Numbered from the stretch's first letter, positions 22,502 through 35,429 are shown. The stretch: 64,000 nt of DNA from Physcomitrium patens (GCF_000002425.4 NC_037260.1:12292768-12356767), one strand, 5' to 3'. Program-made: numbers and translations. The notes: a model not told the origin generated them from the letters alone.

Positions 22502-23055
22502 ATAACTTAAAGGTTCAATATGTATTGATGTTAAAGCTAATCCATTATTATCAAAAAAAAGACACCTTATGCTTCAAAAGTAGCAATCTTTATATACTAT
22601 CAAAGACAAAATTTTGGTGACAAGGACATCGATTCAATCAATAATATTAATAAATCTAAATAATAATTATCTAGAAAATATATATTATGTAATTTTTTTT
22701 TGTAAAAATCATATATCTATAGGATGAAAGGTAAGATATTGACATTCATGCTAATTCAAGTTATAATGGCTATGATCCTAGATTAATTAAGAATTTTTAT
22801 TTTTTTACATGTTTATTTAAGTACAATTAATAATTATGCTAAGATGTTAGATAATCTTAATAACATCAAATTTTTCTTATAATATTCTAAAAGATGTGAA
22901 GGTATTTTAAGACAAAAAGATTTATTATATGAATAATGAATATTTTATTTTTTTTAGAGTATCAAATCTATTATATTACCTTCAAATAAAATAAAGATGT
23001 AATAAGAGTGACTATAAAGTATTAAAAAATTGATCTCTAAATAGGTAGAAAATAA

Positions 23056-23086
<31 letters not shown>

Positions 23087-24060
23087 ACTGAGCTTATAAT
23101 TTAGAGAATCGAATATTAAAGAAGCAACGATTTTTATTAATGATGAAAAAAAAAATACTTGAAAGAATAAAAAATATTGTAATAAACTTAATATAGATTA
23201 TGGACTCAAAATTTAAGATCAATCAATAGAATATGCCATTGTATATTGGTATGTACCTCAATGCAATAGAATTAAATATGCCAATTTTTTGATGCTCTAT
23301 AGCATTAACAAGGATAGTGGTCAAGAACAAATAATATTATATCTTACAATATAAACCATATTTTAAAATATGAATATAATTTGATCAAATGCAATAGTAA
23401 TTGATAAAAATAATATAAAGTATGAAGCTTTAATGAAAGCCATTAAAGAAGACTATTTGTATTGAAAAAAAAATTAAAAAATTGATGGAATTCAAGTAAA
23501 GTATCATATAATTTTGTGTTGGTTTTATACAAAAATAAATAAATAAATGAACAAAACAAAATAAAATAAAACTAAAATATAGGTCAAATATTTGTTATCT
23601 AAATTGCATAAAATTGAGCATTTTGATTTATACAAGATAATGTGCTCTATGGTAGAAGTCAACACTAAGAAAAAAATTAACATTGAATATAAAAGATTGA
23701 AGATTACATACATTGAAAATATAAGGATACTTAAATATGTAGAAAATGATTGGGCAAGACATAAGTACCAATGAGAGTTGATGTAGACAAAACATGCCAG
23801 GTTATATTGCTATGGACATATAAATATGACTAATCTTATAGAACTTATGTAAAAATATATGAAATATATCATTTTGAATAAAAAGATGAATCAACAACTT
23901 AATAAACTCATCATTGCATTAATATGCAAGTTAGATATAAGACATTATTTTGGAAGAATTACTTTGGTGCAATACTACAACAATATCTATAAATTGAGTG
24001 AATTAAAAAGTATTCTTTATGAAAAAGCAACAAACAACAAACAAAAATCATAAGAAAAAA
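22502..24060 (+). pseudogene. Decayed coding sequence, right part, possibly a MULE/SWIM-type transposase relic
   Basis: Coding-like text of the plus strand resumes after E1 and ends near 24055. Best pieces are IKYANFLMLYSINKDSGQEQ near 23270-23330, LSKLHKIEHFDLYKIMCSMV (23592 on), RILKYVENDWARHK (about 23725) and MNQQLNKLIIALICKLDIRH (23886 on). The order of aromatic/Trp motif, then an N-T-x-L-I-E-like stretch, then a long helical part is reminiscent of the end of MULE-related transposases with SWIM zinc fingers. The resemblance is weak. Stops and frame changes are frequent, and an A run (about 23058-23083) interrupts it. If 13700-15009 is its left part, the original gene spanned about 2.9 kb. 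Confidence 0.3.
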
Positions 24061-24214
24061 AGATGTTCTTAATAATGATTCAAATGATAGATCATATGAT
24101 GGTTCAAGAAATACAAGAAATAGTTTAGTTCAGATTCTTAGGCATGATATTTAAGTTCACAAGTTCTTTAAGATAATTAGTTTGATAATATCAAAGAAGA
24201 TGGAGGCCTTAAGC

Positions 24215-24732
24215 TATCAAAGATATGAATCTTAAAGAAAGAAAATCTTCAATATAATCTTATGTCATTGAAAAGAACTATAAAGTCACTCAAAGATGAT
24301 ATAATATTGAATTAGAATGGCTATTGTCAAAAACAAGAAGACTATAAACTCTTGAAACAAGACTAAAGACTAAAAAAGCATTAACAAGAGTGAAGAAGGC
24401 TTTACACTTGCTTCCATATATATTCTTAACTAAGAGTTATGTGGCAATGACTTATAGGACCTCCAAAATGTGTTAACTTTGCAAGACACGTATCTTAACT
24501 TATAAGATAAGTTTTCTATATATATATACCATATAATTAACATATTTTGCAAGCTATCAATATATGATTAACTTGTTGATCAAGTTTCTAACCTACCAAT
24601 CAACTACAAATATATATAAAATCAAAGCAACATCTATGAAGCTTTTAAGAAGTTTCTTTAGAAGGTATTAAGAAATTATCCTACTTTTATTTACTTTTAT
24701 CTATTTCTATCTAATCATATAGGTATTTATAA

Positions 24733-24769
<37 letters not shown>

Positions 24770-24772
24770 ACA
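24215..24772 (-). repeat. E3 3' LTR
   Basis: 558 bp, with a (TA)n run at about 24736-24766 near its minus-strand start (TGTCACATATATA). Aligns with 32763-33299 and more loosely with the E1 LTRs (AGAATGGCTATTG, AAGAAGGCTT, AAAGCTTCTAAGAAGCTT-like blocks). A purine tract (CTAAAAAGAAAGATAA on the minus strand) adjoins it at 24773-24788. Confidence 0.85.
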
Positions 24773-24789
24773 TTATCTTTCTTTTTAGG

Positions 24790-27193
24790 AATAAATTCCA
24801 TGAGGAGTGGTCATCATGTATTGATGAAATCCAAGATGTGGCAAATTATATTTCCTACATACTCTAATCTTTGTTCTCTTCAAAGATGGTTGGTAGGTCC
24901 TCTCAATTATTGATAGTGTCTCATACCAAGGCAAGAAGACCATACTGTTATTTGATTGTTATTAGGACATTTGTAATTTCTTTCAAATAAAATATTTGGA
25001 ATACTGTCAAGAGTTGTTCTTACCTCTAATAAAATCACCAAACATTGAGACTCTCTTCCAAAGTTGTAATATCAAACATATTGTATCTTACTATCTATTT
25101 GAAGAAGAATATGTCATTCTTGAGGATCTTCATTTTGATTATGTCATCTTGAAGGTTGTAACAATTATAATGTTTTATCTGGTAAGCTAACAAATGAAAG
25201 TTCTTGAGTTGAATTTGTTGGTTGTTGATTCTCCATCTCTTTACATCACAAATATATAGAAGCAACAAAGAAAGATAGAAGATAGAGTATTATTTTCTTT
25301 TAATCTTGTTTTTTTATAGCAAAGATTTGTTATTCTTCATCTTGGTTTTGATAGATATTGTCAATGAAAAGCTTCAATTTTCTTTTCATATTTGTAAGAT
25401 TCTTTGTTGGCTTCCATGTGCATTCACTAATATCATATCTATGCCAACAAACAAGATATTTCAACCTATTTTAGCATCACCTTGAATCTAATACTTCTTT
25501 CACCTTGAATTCTTAATTATTATCTACTTTTATAAGAAGAAGTGGTATTTATCTTCTTCCTAAGATATTCAGTGTTGTATATGGCTCAAAAAGAGATATG
25601 TAAATTATGGAATAGATCTTCATAGATGTCGATAGATATAATTCATAAGTTACAGAATTAACTTATTTATTAATAGGAAAAGATCCAAGCCTATGGTAAT
25701 CCAACTTGTCATTAGCAGGGATAGTCTTGATATAGTGACAAAGTAACTATACCTTGTCATCTATACTAAATTATAGTTATTTTTTATAATAGGCATCTGC
25801 AATAATCTTTTTTCATTCTTGAGCTTCCTTTAACTATACCTTCATTGTTGTATGTAGCTTTGATAAATTATTTACCAAATCTTTTGTAGCAAGATTATTA
25901 ACTTTTGAAAAGTTAAAAGTATTAAGTCATAGATGATAACTATAATTGGTAAAAAAAATATTTATTGAATGGAATAATATATAAAATTATTATATGCAAA
26001 TTATGCCAATAGTAAAAGAGTTGTCCAATCATTTTGATGATAGTTGATAGTACACCTTAAGTTTTGCTCCAAAACTTAATTCATCCATTCTGTTTGCCTA
26101 TGAGTTTGAAGATGAAAAGCCAAAAAGAACTTTATATCCACCTTTAAAATCTTCAAAAGAGTCCTCTAAAATCTTGATATAAATTAAGTCTCCATATTTG
26201 ATATAATACCTTTAGGCAATCCATAATAGTGATAGAAATTGATAAGAAAAAGCTTTGTTGTTTCTTTACCTGTGATAGATTTTGTACATGATACAAAATA
26301 TTCCAAATTAATAAAATGATCTACTACCGCAAATACAAAATCATACAAATTTGAAATTGAAAGATCTGTGATAAAATCCATAGAATTAAAAGACCATGAT
26401 TATTTTGGAATAAGTAATAGCTAAAGAAGTCCATAAGATCAATGGCAAGGAATTTTGGACCTTGAATAATATCACATGATTATATAAAGTCTTTGATTAC
26501 CTTCTACATTTGAGGCCACCAAATATCTCTTGATATTAGCTCTAAAATGTGTGGCTGTTAGAAAGTAAAGACAAATTTAAAGAACATGTAATAGTGCCTT
26601 ATCTTTTAGAGTATAATTATCTCTCAAAATAGATTAGGTTGTTCTTGAACTCAAACTTGGAAATATCATGAGATTTAGAAGAATTATTCTCGATATTATG
26701 GACAAGAAGATAAGAAGACATACTTGATTGAATTTGCTCAACAACGGTTGAATTATCTGTCAATCTTGATTTTATTGCTTGAAGATGAAAATACTCTAGT
26801 TTTAAGAGAATTATTCTTTGTTGATTAAAAGATACATTTCTTTCTTTTGGTACAAGATAAGAATATCTAGAAATAGCGTCCAACAAACCTTGTTGTCTTC
26901 CCGATTGATAAGGGATCTTGAAATCAAATCTTGATAAAGACATACTCCAATGAGCTCAGCAACAATTCAAAACTTGTATTGATATGAAATACTCAAGATT
27001 CTTGTGATTTTTATACATTGTAATTGGACTCAAGATGCCTTCTAAGTAATGACACCATTCTTAAAATGAATCCACAATTGTAAGAAGCTCTTTCTTGTAG
27101 TTTTCATAATTAATCTCGATTGTTGAAAAAACTTTGGAATAAAAAGCTACTTGATTGAATTTGTCATCTAATTTTATTTGTAATAATTTTCAC
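24790..27193 (-). pseudogene. E3: RNase H end, integrase, chromodomain and C-terminal extension
   Basis: From right to left: an RNase H tail with the PGKQQGLSDA-like motif read as PYQSGRQQGLLDAISR (26943-26617), and then the integrase zinc region. The integrase core follows as MDFITDLSISNLYDFVFAVV and ETTKLFLINFYHYYGLPKGI (26381-26184). The second catalytic Asp (SDxG) is Asn (SNME), while the third-residue motif QTEWMN, with its Glu, remains near 26100. A degenerate chromodomain near 25415-25520 reads NRLKYLVCWHRYDISECTWK. The region 24790-25020 matches the E1 C-terminal extension. The segment deleted from the E1 integrase is present here, so that deletion is specific to E1. Confidence 0.8.
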
Positions 27194-29994
27194 CTAAGTA
27201 AGTGTGAACATAATTAAAAGCTCGAATGATTAGTTATAATTATTTTTTATTTTTTAACATATTTTTATTAATTTTAATGCTAATATAATTAATTAATAGA
27301 TCCAAATTATTTTTTTAGTTAATTGTCACTATGATCATATCTTTAGATTATTAATTAGATGGATACTTCTAATTAGTAGATTGATTGACTATTTCAAAAC
27401 TCAAAAGAAAAAATAGTAAATTTAGAAGGTTTATGATTTTTTTTCTTGAATTACTTTAAATCTTTTTTTTAGTGATAAAACTAAAATTTTAGAAGAATTT
27501 CTCTTCTAATTCTCAAGAATTATATCTTAAATTAATCTAAAATCTTAATTTTCAATCCAAAAGCTAATTTCTAATTTTACTATGGTTAGAAAGTTCCTTA
27601 AACCTAATTGCTCTATCTTCTTAATTAATTTTGAGATTTTCACACTTAAATTTTATTTTTTAATTTAATTGGATTAAAAATATAAAGTATAATTTTTAAA
27701 TTAATGATGATCTTAAAAAGATGGAGACAAGCTAAATTTTTTGGTAGAGTTTTCTCTCATAGTGATTTTAATCACTACTTGTAGTTAAAAAAAAAAAAAA
27801 AAAAAAAAAATGGAAAAAATCACAAGCATATTAATTCAAGGCCAATTTGCAATTAGCTTTTGGATTTTCCAAGAGTTCATACTTAAGGGAGTTTAAATTG
27901 AAGAATGGTGATTATGAAGGCTTTGATGGCAAGAACTCTTGCTGATTTCCAAGTAGGCTAATTAGAATTAGAATTGATATTAAAATTTACAACTAAATTA
28001 GCAAATTAATTGATTCTTATGATTTAGAACTCAGATTTGGGCTTGTAAATATTCGATCTTAGGATAAAAATATGTTTTAGAGACATTATTGGTGTAAGTT
28101 TCACCAAAAAGGTGTTAGTTTTTGAGTTCTAGACATTTCTAGCCTTGAAATCGGGGATAGGCTAAAAGTTATTGAAGACTCTTGATCTTGATTAGGGATT
28201 TTCCGATTTTGATGGTGGAGATGTATCCAGCACTTTTGGGCCTCCTCCCACTTCGTTAAGAGGGCTTGAGTGGCCAAGCTCCCTCTCTCTCTATATATTC
28301 TTGTGGCAAAGTTATGGCAAAATGTTCCCCCATCTTGTGAATGCAAATCTTCTTCTTTAAACTTATATGGCCTCGGTTTTAACTCACTCAGTCTATCTCT
28401 TTTTATTTTATTTTTGTGAAACTTTGTAAGAAAATTCTAATTTCTCTTAGCTTTATAACGGCATAAGGCATACTTGATTTGAAGTTGTAACAAATTTTTG
28501 GAAAGTTTTCAAGGTGGAAGGAGTCTACTACCTTGGTAGAGTAAGAGCATTGGCTTAAAAAAATCTATAACTTGGTGACTTCTGACTCAACTTTGATTTG
28601 GATTATTGAAACAAATTCATTCTAAAGTTTCGTTTGCTAAAAAATTTAAATCACTAATTTCCGAGCTATATCAAATTTTTAATGAATTTTTAAATATGAA
28701 AGGATCTACTACCTTGGCAGGTTTAAACAACCAGCTTTGAAAACTTGTATCTTAGTACTTACCTACATTTTTGTGCTGAAATTTGTTGAAAAAGAAACCC
28801 TACTAAATGTGGTTTTAGGAAAAATTATACTTGTTAATTTTAAACTATTAACTGATTTTTAATGAATTTTTAAGTAGAAGGAGATCTGCTGCCTAAGCAG
28901 CTCAAGTTACCTTGCTTTGAAAACACATTTCTCAGACGTCAAATCTCGGATCACCATGAAATTTGGTAGATAGGAACAACTTAAAGTCAACCTCAACTAC
29001 AAAAAATTTCAAGTACATAGGAGTTATAGGAGAATGTTGGCAAATTTCCGAATGATAAGGGATCTGCTACCCTCAACTCGACATACTCTAAGTAAGTTTT
29101 CCTTCCCTAATCACCCTCTAATCACATCCTTTAGCACCTAAATTGGTATATTATCACTCAATTGTCTTATTATCATTAATTAGTTTTATTTAATAATTTC
29201 AAAGAACTTTTTACCTCACTTTGAAAATTGATCTTAAATTCTTATCTTTCCATCCATTTTTATTCTTTAAGAATAAAATAAAAAATAAATTAAAAATTAA
29301 TCTGATCTTTTAATTTTTTTCTTATTTCTTTTAACCTTAACCTTTAAACATTTACTTATAACCTTCAACTTTAAAATATTACTTTTAACCTTAATCTTTA
29401 AAATTTTATTTTTAACCTTCAACTTTTACTTCCATTATTATTGAACTTTCACTTAAGTTTTAATTATTAATTCTAATTTTAATTTTAATTTTTAATTTTA
29501 ATTTTTTAATCTTTCTACTTTCATCTTTTATCTTAAAAATCTTAACATCATGTTAGTACTGAACTTAAAATTTTAAAGCTATTTATTACTAAATTTCCAA
29601 TTCTAAATGAAGTTTTGTCATCAAAACTTCATCCTTAGATAACTTCCTATATAGAACTCCGGATTTATATGAATAATACCATCTTAGAAAGCCTTAAACT
29701 AGCACTTTAGTAGAATATTCATTGTTTTTTTTTATTTTATTTTAATCCATAATTTTCAAAGTTTAAATTTGATGGGATAAGTCTTGAAAGGCACTTAACT
29801 AAATGAACTACAAATGCTAAAAATTAAATCATAAAAATGTATAAGTAACTTGTTGTGTTGTTGGATTAATCTTGATTATTATATCATTTTGTTTTTCCTA
29901 TCTTATATGTAATTTGCATCTCCACATCAATTAATATTGAGCTCTAATCTAAATTATAATATAATTAAACTAAATTTAAATGAAGGAAGAAAAA
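27194..29994. mobile_element. 2.8 kb insertion in the E3 RNase H region
   Basis: E1 and E2 run without a break through this site. E3 breaks after TAATAATTTTCAC (27193) and resumes after a second TTCAC (29995-29999) with ACAAAGTTTGATACATG, so the insert is flanked by a 5-bp duplication. The insert has no recognisable protein. It holds an A run (27786-27810), a less AT-rich patch (28100-28350) and a tandem array (28500-29090). Its ends do not show TG...CA, so it may be a decayed solo LTR, a non-autonomous element or a partial insertion. Confidence 0.7.
28500..29090 (+). repeat. Four-unit tandem array, unit about 180 bp
   Basis: A core of the form GGATCTGCTACCTTGGCAG occurs at about 28521, 28702, 28882 and 29060, spaced 181, 180 and 178 bp. 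Each is preceded by an AATTTTTAA-GAAGG-like stretch and followed by text such as CTTTGAAAAC. Units are diverged by about a quarter. Confidence 0.75.
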
Positions 29995-31400
29995 TTCACT
30001 CATACAAAGTTTGATACATGTGTTTCCATAAAAAATACTTTAGAAAAGTCAACATGATATAAGATTTGTACAAAAATAAATTTATTTTTTAAAGCATCAA
30101 ATAATGCTTTGGCTTCTTTACTCCACTCAAATTTGTCATTACAAATCAAATGTGTAAATAGAGCTACAACTTTAAAAAAATTCTTGATAAAGATCTATAG
30201 TAATTGGCAAAGCCCAAAAATTATTGCATATCTCTTATTATTTTTGAAATCTTCCAATCCATGATAGTTTGGGCCTTTTTTGGATCCATCATTAGTTCTT
30301 TCTTAGAAATGATGTATTCTAAGAAGTCAACTTGAGTAGTATAAAATATACACTTTTTCAACTTGATATATAATCCTGCATCTTTAAGTTTTTGTAATAT
30401 ACAACGAACATGAACTTCATACTCTTTTTTATTCTTAGTATAGATTAAGACATCATTTAAATAATAGATGACAAAATCATCAAGAAGCTCACAAAAGATA
30501 TTATTTATTAGATGTTGAAAAGCAGATGGTGCATTTGTGAGTCCAAAAGGCATGACATTATATTTAAAATATCCATACTTGGTTCAAAACACAATTTTTC
30601 ATTCATCTCCTTCTTTAATGCATACCAAATTATATGCTTTTTGTAGATTTAATTTTGTAATAAATAGAAGCCTTTGCTAGAAATTTAGAATGATATATAA
30701 AATTTTTAGCAAAATTTTTATTAATATATTTTTTGAGTGCAGCCAACTTGTTTTGTGATAGGCTATAAATTGATTCAAATGGTAGTTGAGCTTCTTCGTG
30801 AAGATCAATAGAACAATTATAAAGATGATATTTTGGAAGAATATATATGTTTTTTTTTTCAAAAATATCTTAAAAATCTTGATATTGGCTAGAAATACTA
30901 CTTGATGATTTTTTGTCCTTAGAAATGGACATGGTATATAAAGCAAAAGATAATCCTTCTTTTGTGGCATGCATAAAATTTCTTGCATTTACCACTAAAG
31001 ATTTGGATTTACTAGACTTATATATTTTTATTTGACTAATAATTTTTTGAATTAAACTATCAAAAAAAATTAAAGTTACAAGAAATCAAATCTATTTGAA
31101 GATTATACTTTTCTAACCAATATAATTCTAAAATAATTAGACTAGGTAGAGATCTTATTACGTTAAATATAATTATGCTATTATGATCTTTAATTGCTAT
31201 ATCTAAAGGAATAGTCTCATGTGTAACATCTCTAAAAGATAGCAAAAAATCATCTATGACTTCTACATGTACAAGTTTAGTTTTTTTAATTAACAATATT
31301 TCTTATTTTTTGACAAAATCTTTGTCTACAAAATAGGTTGAGGCTCCTGAATCTAACAAAGCTAAGACTTTGTGATTTTTTGGTCTTAAATAAACTTCTA
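29995..31400 (-). pseudogene. E3: protease and reverse transcriptase
   Basis: The protease near 31390-31060 reads ALLDSGASTYFVD, so the catalytic D-S-G triad is intact at about 31345-31356. It goes on as IKKTKLVHVEVIDDFLLSF and DVTHETIPLDIAI. The reverse transcriptase at 30553-30221 reads PFGLTNAPSAFQHLINNIFC, then VIYYLNDVLIYTKNKK, in which YLDD has become YLND. It ends VDFLEYIISKKELMMDPKKA. The PFGLTNAP motif lies exactly where E1 is cut by its solo LTR. The YLND change is one G-to-A step and should abolish metal binding. Confidence 0.88.
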
Positions 31401-32762
31401 TTGTAAAATAAGATGAAGAATTTGAAAAAAAAAAAAAAACCTTCACTAGGAGTTATACAAGATTCTAACCATGCAATCTCTATTGTATCTAAAAAAACTC
31501 ATTTTTTAATACATTATCTTCTTTAGCAACTATGCTTCTCATCTTGTAGTTGTATTGTTTCTTTAGAAAATGTTGAGAAATATTTTTAGCTTTTCTACAA
31601 TATAAACATAAACTCACTTGATGTCATCAAGTCTTTTCTTGCTCCATGAGGGATTTAAAATATATCATATTAATTTATATTGGTTTTGGCCTAAATCAAT
31701 GTATTTCTAAAAATTAAGGAGTTGTTGTCATTATTTAATTTATTCCTCTCTAATAAAAATTTTATTCTTCATTTTTTTTAAATAATTGATTGTTGTATGC
31801 AATGGCTTGAGCAATAAATCATTCCAAAGATTTTGCCTTTGACATTGTCAGTAGCAAATCTTTGACATTATCCTTCAACCTATATCAAAATTGATTGATT
31901 AAGACTTTATTATTCCAATTCACATTGCAAGCTAGGTTTTGAAATTCAGCAGCATATATAGTGGCTAATTGTGATCCTTGCTGTAAAGAGAAGAGTTAAT
32001 TTTCTATTATTCTTTTTTTATCATTTTTTCTAAATATGTCCATAAATATTTTTAGGAATGAATTCAAATCTTAAAAGAGTTACAAATCTTTTTGCATTAA
32101 AGATGCAAAATAAGAGAGCACTTCTTAATAGAACTATGCCTATGAATTTCATTTGAGTAAATTCATAGAGATATTAGAAGGAATACAACATTAGATAGAG
32201 CTTCAGTTATTGCAAAAATCTTCAAAATTTTGATCTTATTCCATCAAACTTCTTAGGCATATTAATCCTTCTCCATGTCATACTTGTAGAAGCAAAATTC
32301 CTTGGATTTAGTTGTGTGGTCAATCTACTTGATTCCTTTAATTACACAACTTCTTACTAGAGACTTTGAACTTCTTCTACATGTATAGGAATAGTACGTC
32401 CATGATTCACATTGGAAATACATGAGATTTCTATTCTTAAAGTATTGACAAGTTTATAAAGATCTGCAAAAGTTACAAATCTATTCTTACTTTTGTTGAG
32501 AGTAGTATCCATAATCTTTTCTTTCATAGAAAACTCAAACAAGTTTAAAAAGCTAAATTAGAGAGGATTATTTGCAACTTCTAATATCAAATGAAAATTT
32601 TTATAAAGAAGAATAATCCACTCTCTTTAAGAAGTAGATCAGTGTTAAAAAATAAGATTTTTTGTTTAAAAGTGGGTAGTCTGCAACCTTCAAAATACAA
32701 CAATAGAAGTGGGATAATCCACTCATTTCTAAAACAAAATAAAAACAACAAGATAGCACTCT
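31401..32762 (-). pseudogene. E3: gag and leader
   Basis: The region aligns in order with E1 gag, including RKFD/FDGIRS-like text near 32250 and a zinc-knuckle area near 31560-31610. It is too decayed for a continuous frame. A remnant at 32542-32357 reads VTFADLYKLVNTLRIEISCI. The leader at 32600-32760 contains AGTGGATTATCCCAC-like blocks shared with E1 and E2. Confidence 0.65.
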
Positions 32763-33299
32763 TATCAAATTTTCAAGGACATGAATCTTAAAGAAAGAAA
32801 ATCCTCAATACACTCTTGTGTCATTAAAAGAAACTAAAAAAATACTTAAAGATGATATAATATTGAACTAAAATGGCTATTGCTAAAAAAAAAAAAGACT
32901 ATAAAGTCTTGAAACAAGATTAAGGAGTAAAAAGGCATTGACAAGAATGAAGAAGACTTCACACTTGCCTCCATATATACTCTTAACTAAGAGCTATGTG
33001 GCAATATCTTATAGGACCTCCAAAACGTGTTGACTTTGCAAGATACATATTTTAATTTGCAAGGCAAGTTTTTTATATGTGCGCCACATAGTTAGTTTGT
33101 TCTGCAAGCTATCAACATGTGGTTAACTCATTGATCAAGTATCTAATCCAGCAATCAACTACAAAGACATATAAAGTCAAAGTAGTGTCTATGAAGCTTC
33201 TAAGAAGCTTTTCTAAAAGATATTATGAAATTAACCTACTTTTATCTACTTCTACCTAATCATATAGGTATTTACGAGAGTATCAATGTAGATTTGTCA
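32763..33299 (-). repeat. E3 5' LTR
   Basis: 537 bp, aligned with 24215-24772. It lacks the long TA run found in the other copy, which explains the length difference. Minus-strand start TGACAAATCTAC is decayed. Confidence 0.8.
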
Positions 33300-34239
33300 T
33301 ATACCCATGGAATAATATAATATATTTATTAAAATAAAAAAATCAATCTTTATATTTTTAAGAAGTACAAAAGACTTATTACCAAGACTCCTAAAAATCC
33401 CTATGCCATGAGAAGGTGATATTATCACCTTCATATAATTTCATTTTATAAGCACTAGACTTGGATTTTGAAGCTAAAAAAAATAATTAAATTAAATTAA
33501 ATAATAAAATAATATATAGAAGAAAAAATCTAATATTCAAAAATTGGTGGATTCAAAGTTATATGATAAAGATAAGAAGTTGTTTAAAAGAAGCATACAT
33601 GAATAAGACTACCTAAGTTGTACAAAGAAGCATGTCCAAAGTATAGTAATTTAAACATATTATTTACTAGAGTCACCAAAATTAAGTGCAAAAATTGCCA
33701 ACATATAATTGTAAAAGAAGATATTAGTGTTTCATTAGGTAATGAAAGATGCAATTTTGACCAAGATATAGAATTGTTCTTCAAAGATTTAGATTTTTAT
33801 TAAGAATGTAGATGCAAAATTTGGTACTTTATATAAAAAATTGATTTGATTTAATGATATTTTATATGTGGTATTTACCATTATATATAATAAAGAATAA
33901 TTTTATTAGTGGTTTTTATGACCACAATATTATACTTATTTCATTTGTTTTAGTTATAAAATTTCTTAAATACATAATGCTTGTAGAAAATGTTTTATGA
34001 TTTGTAGAATACTTTAAAGAAAATATTTACAGTATTTTTAATAAAAAAAAATAATTTAAATATTTAATAATAAATTTTAAAAAAACTAAAATAAAATATA
34101 GCCAATCTATATTTTATTTCTTGTAAAAAGAAAATAATCAACAATGAATCCTTGTTTATAAAATATCTCTGTTTGAAAAAAATTAATAAATAAATTTTTT
34201 AAGTTGCAAAAATTCTTCCTGGGAACAAAAATATCATAT
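33300..34239 (+). other. AT-rich flank with a possible coding relic
   Basis: A frame at 33618-33803 reads ACPKYSNLNILFTRVTKIKC, then KNCQHIIVKEDI and DLDFY; the KCKNC pair could be part of a zinc site. It is too short and too AT-rich to assign. Nothing else is visible. Confidence 0.25.
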
Positions 34240-35429
34240 ACATGTACTAGTGCCGTTGTGTATTGCAACAAAAAAACAATTTTGAAGCAATAGTGATGGT
34301 TGAAAATTGCGATTGAGAAGCAGCCCCGGAACAAACTTCCACACCCATGTGAATGTGGATAAGTGTGGGCCTGACGAGGGGGTACAATGTGGATCCGTGC
34401 GGGCCCAATCAGGAATGGGTTCTGAGTTCCCAACCTGCCGCCCTCTAAACTGCCCGCCCTCTGGTTCCCATCCGTTCCCTCCATGCGCTCCCAATAAATC
34501 CTGTAACGGCCAGGATACAATCTGAAAATAATGACGGCCCAGATGTCTCTCGTTAGTCGATAGAACAAGGAGGTTTCTGCAACACGATTCTGCGAGGGTC
34601 ACCTCCAGGTTTTGGAAGATTGCGGCGTCGGCCAGTCTGAGGAGGTGTTACTGTGCTAGTCAGCCCGCAGCGTAGCGTAGAGCATGAACACACATTGATC
34701 GCCCATTGTCAAGGCTCTTTGGCGCACATGGGCGTGGGGTTGTGTGTTTGCTTGGTGGGCTACACTAGCACGTCGAGGGAGAGCTTGAGTTGGACGTAGG
34801 GGGTTTGCGACACTGGAAGTCTGTGTGAGCGGAGAACCGAGCTACAACACGACGCGGAAGCACGCCGGAGCAGCTGATCCGTGGCGCGGAATTCATGAAG
34901 TACGGATCCAATGGCCAGATGCTTGATGTCCTTAGTAGTGCTTATGGGGGTCGATACGATGTGGCTGAGGAGGGGGTTCGGGCATCGGGTAGGCAGTTTG
35001 AGGGAGTGGGGGCGTACAGCGAGTTGCTCATAAACGGGCGGGGTAGACGGGGAGTGCGGAAGCCGATGCTTAGCAGCCGTAGTATTGCCATGAAAATATC
35101 AAGCAGGTGTTGAGAACGCATCCATGGGTCGGGTTGGAAGGCGAGGGTTTTGTTTACAGTTTGTCCCCAGAAGGTGCACACTTGGAATGGCAAAATAGTC
35201 TGGTGAGGTCGAAGAAAGTCGTGCGCAACCGCCGAGCAACGTTCAGACATAGGGGCGCCATGAGAGCCCGAGTTTTAGTGGTCTGCTGGGTAGTACCTTG
35301 CAAACGAAAATCCTAGACCAGGGAGGGCTATATGTGTGAGCAGTATGCTGCCGAAAAAAAATCAGTACTAATAGCTTGCCGTAGTTTGTTGTACATCGGT
35401 GGCCGCATCAGATCAGGGTGTTAGTCGCA
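34240..35429. other. Higher-GC island without a recognised gene
   Basis: Base composition changes sharply near 34240 to about half G+C with many CpG sites, unlike the flanking transposon sediment. Several overlapping frames exist on both strands (for example an ATG-started frame at 34895-35113, plus strand). None shows a domain I recognise, and opposing frames are equally long, as expected by chance in GC-rich DNA. It may hold a non-coding transcript, a promoter region or part of a gene with short exons. Confidence 0.5.

Larger units (their letters stand above)
24215..33299 (-). mobile_element. E3: old, heavily decayed chromovirus related to E1, with a 2.8 kb insertion
   Basis: LTRs lie at 24215-24772 and 32763-33299. 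The internal order is the same as E1: gag, protease, reverse transcriptase, RNase H, integrase, chromodomain, C-terminal extension. Overall it is more AT-rich and more broken than E1. It still keeps features E1 lost: the protease D-S-G triad and the integrase segment with the catalytic Glu. No target duplication is clear (TAAGC and TATAC flank it), as expected for an old copy or one with altered ends. Confidence 0.85.

Noticed and set aside
28490..29090. CRISPR-like array
   Set aside because: Units of about 180 bp, diverged, without constant spacers, in a plant genome; it is a tandem repeat.
34107..35316. Several frames of 60-150 codons on both strands in the GC island
   Set aside because: Overlapping frames in opposite directions of equal length are expected in GC-rich DNA; no motif, start context or splice pattern favours one.
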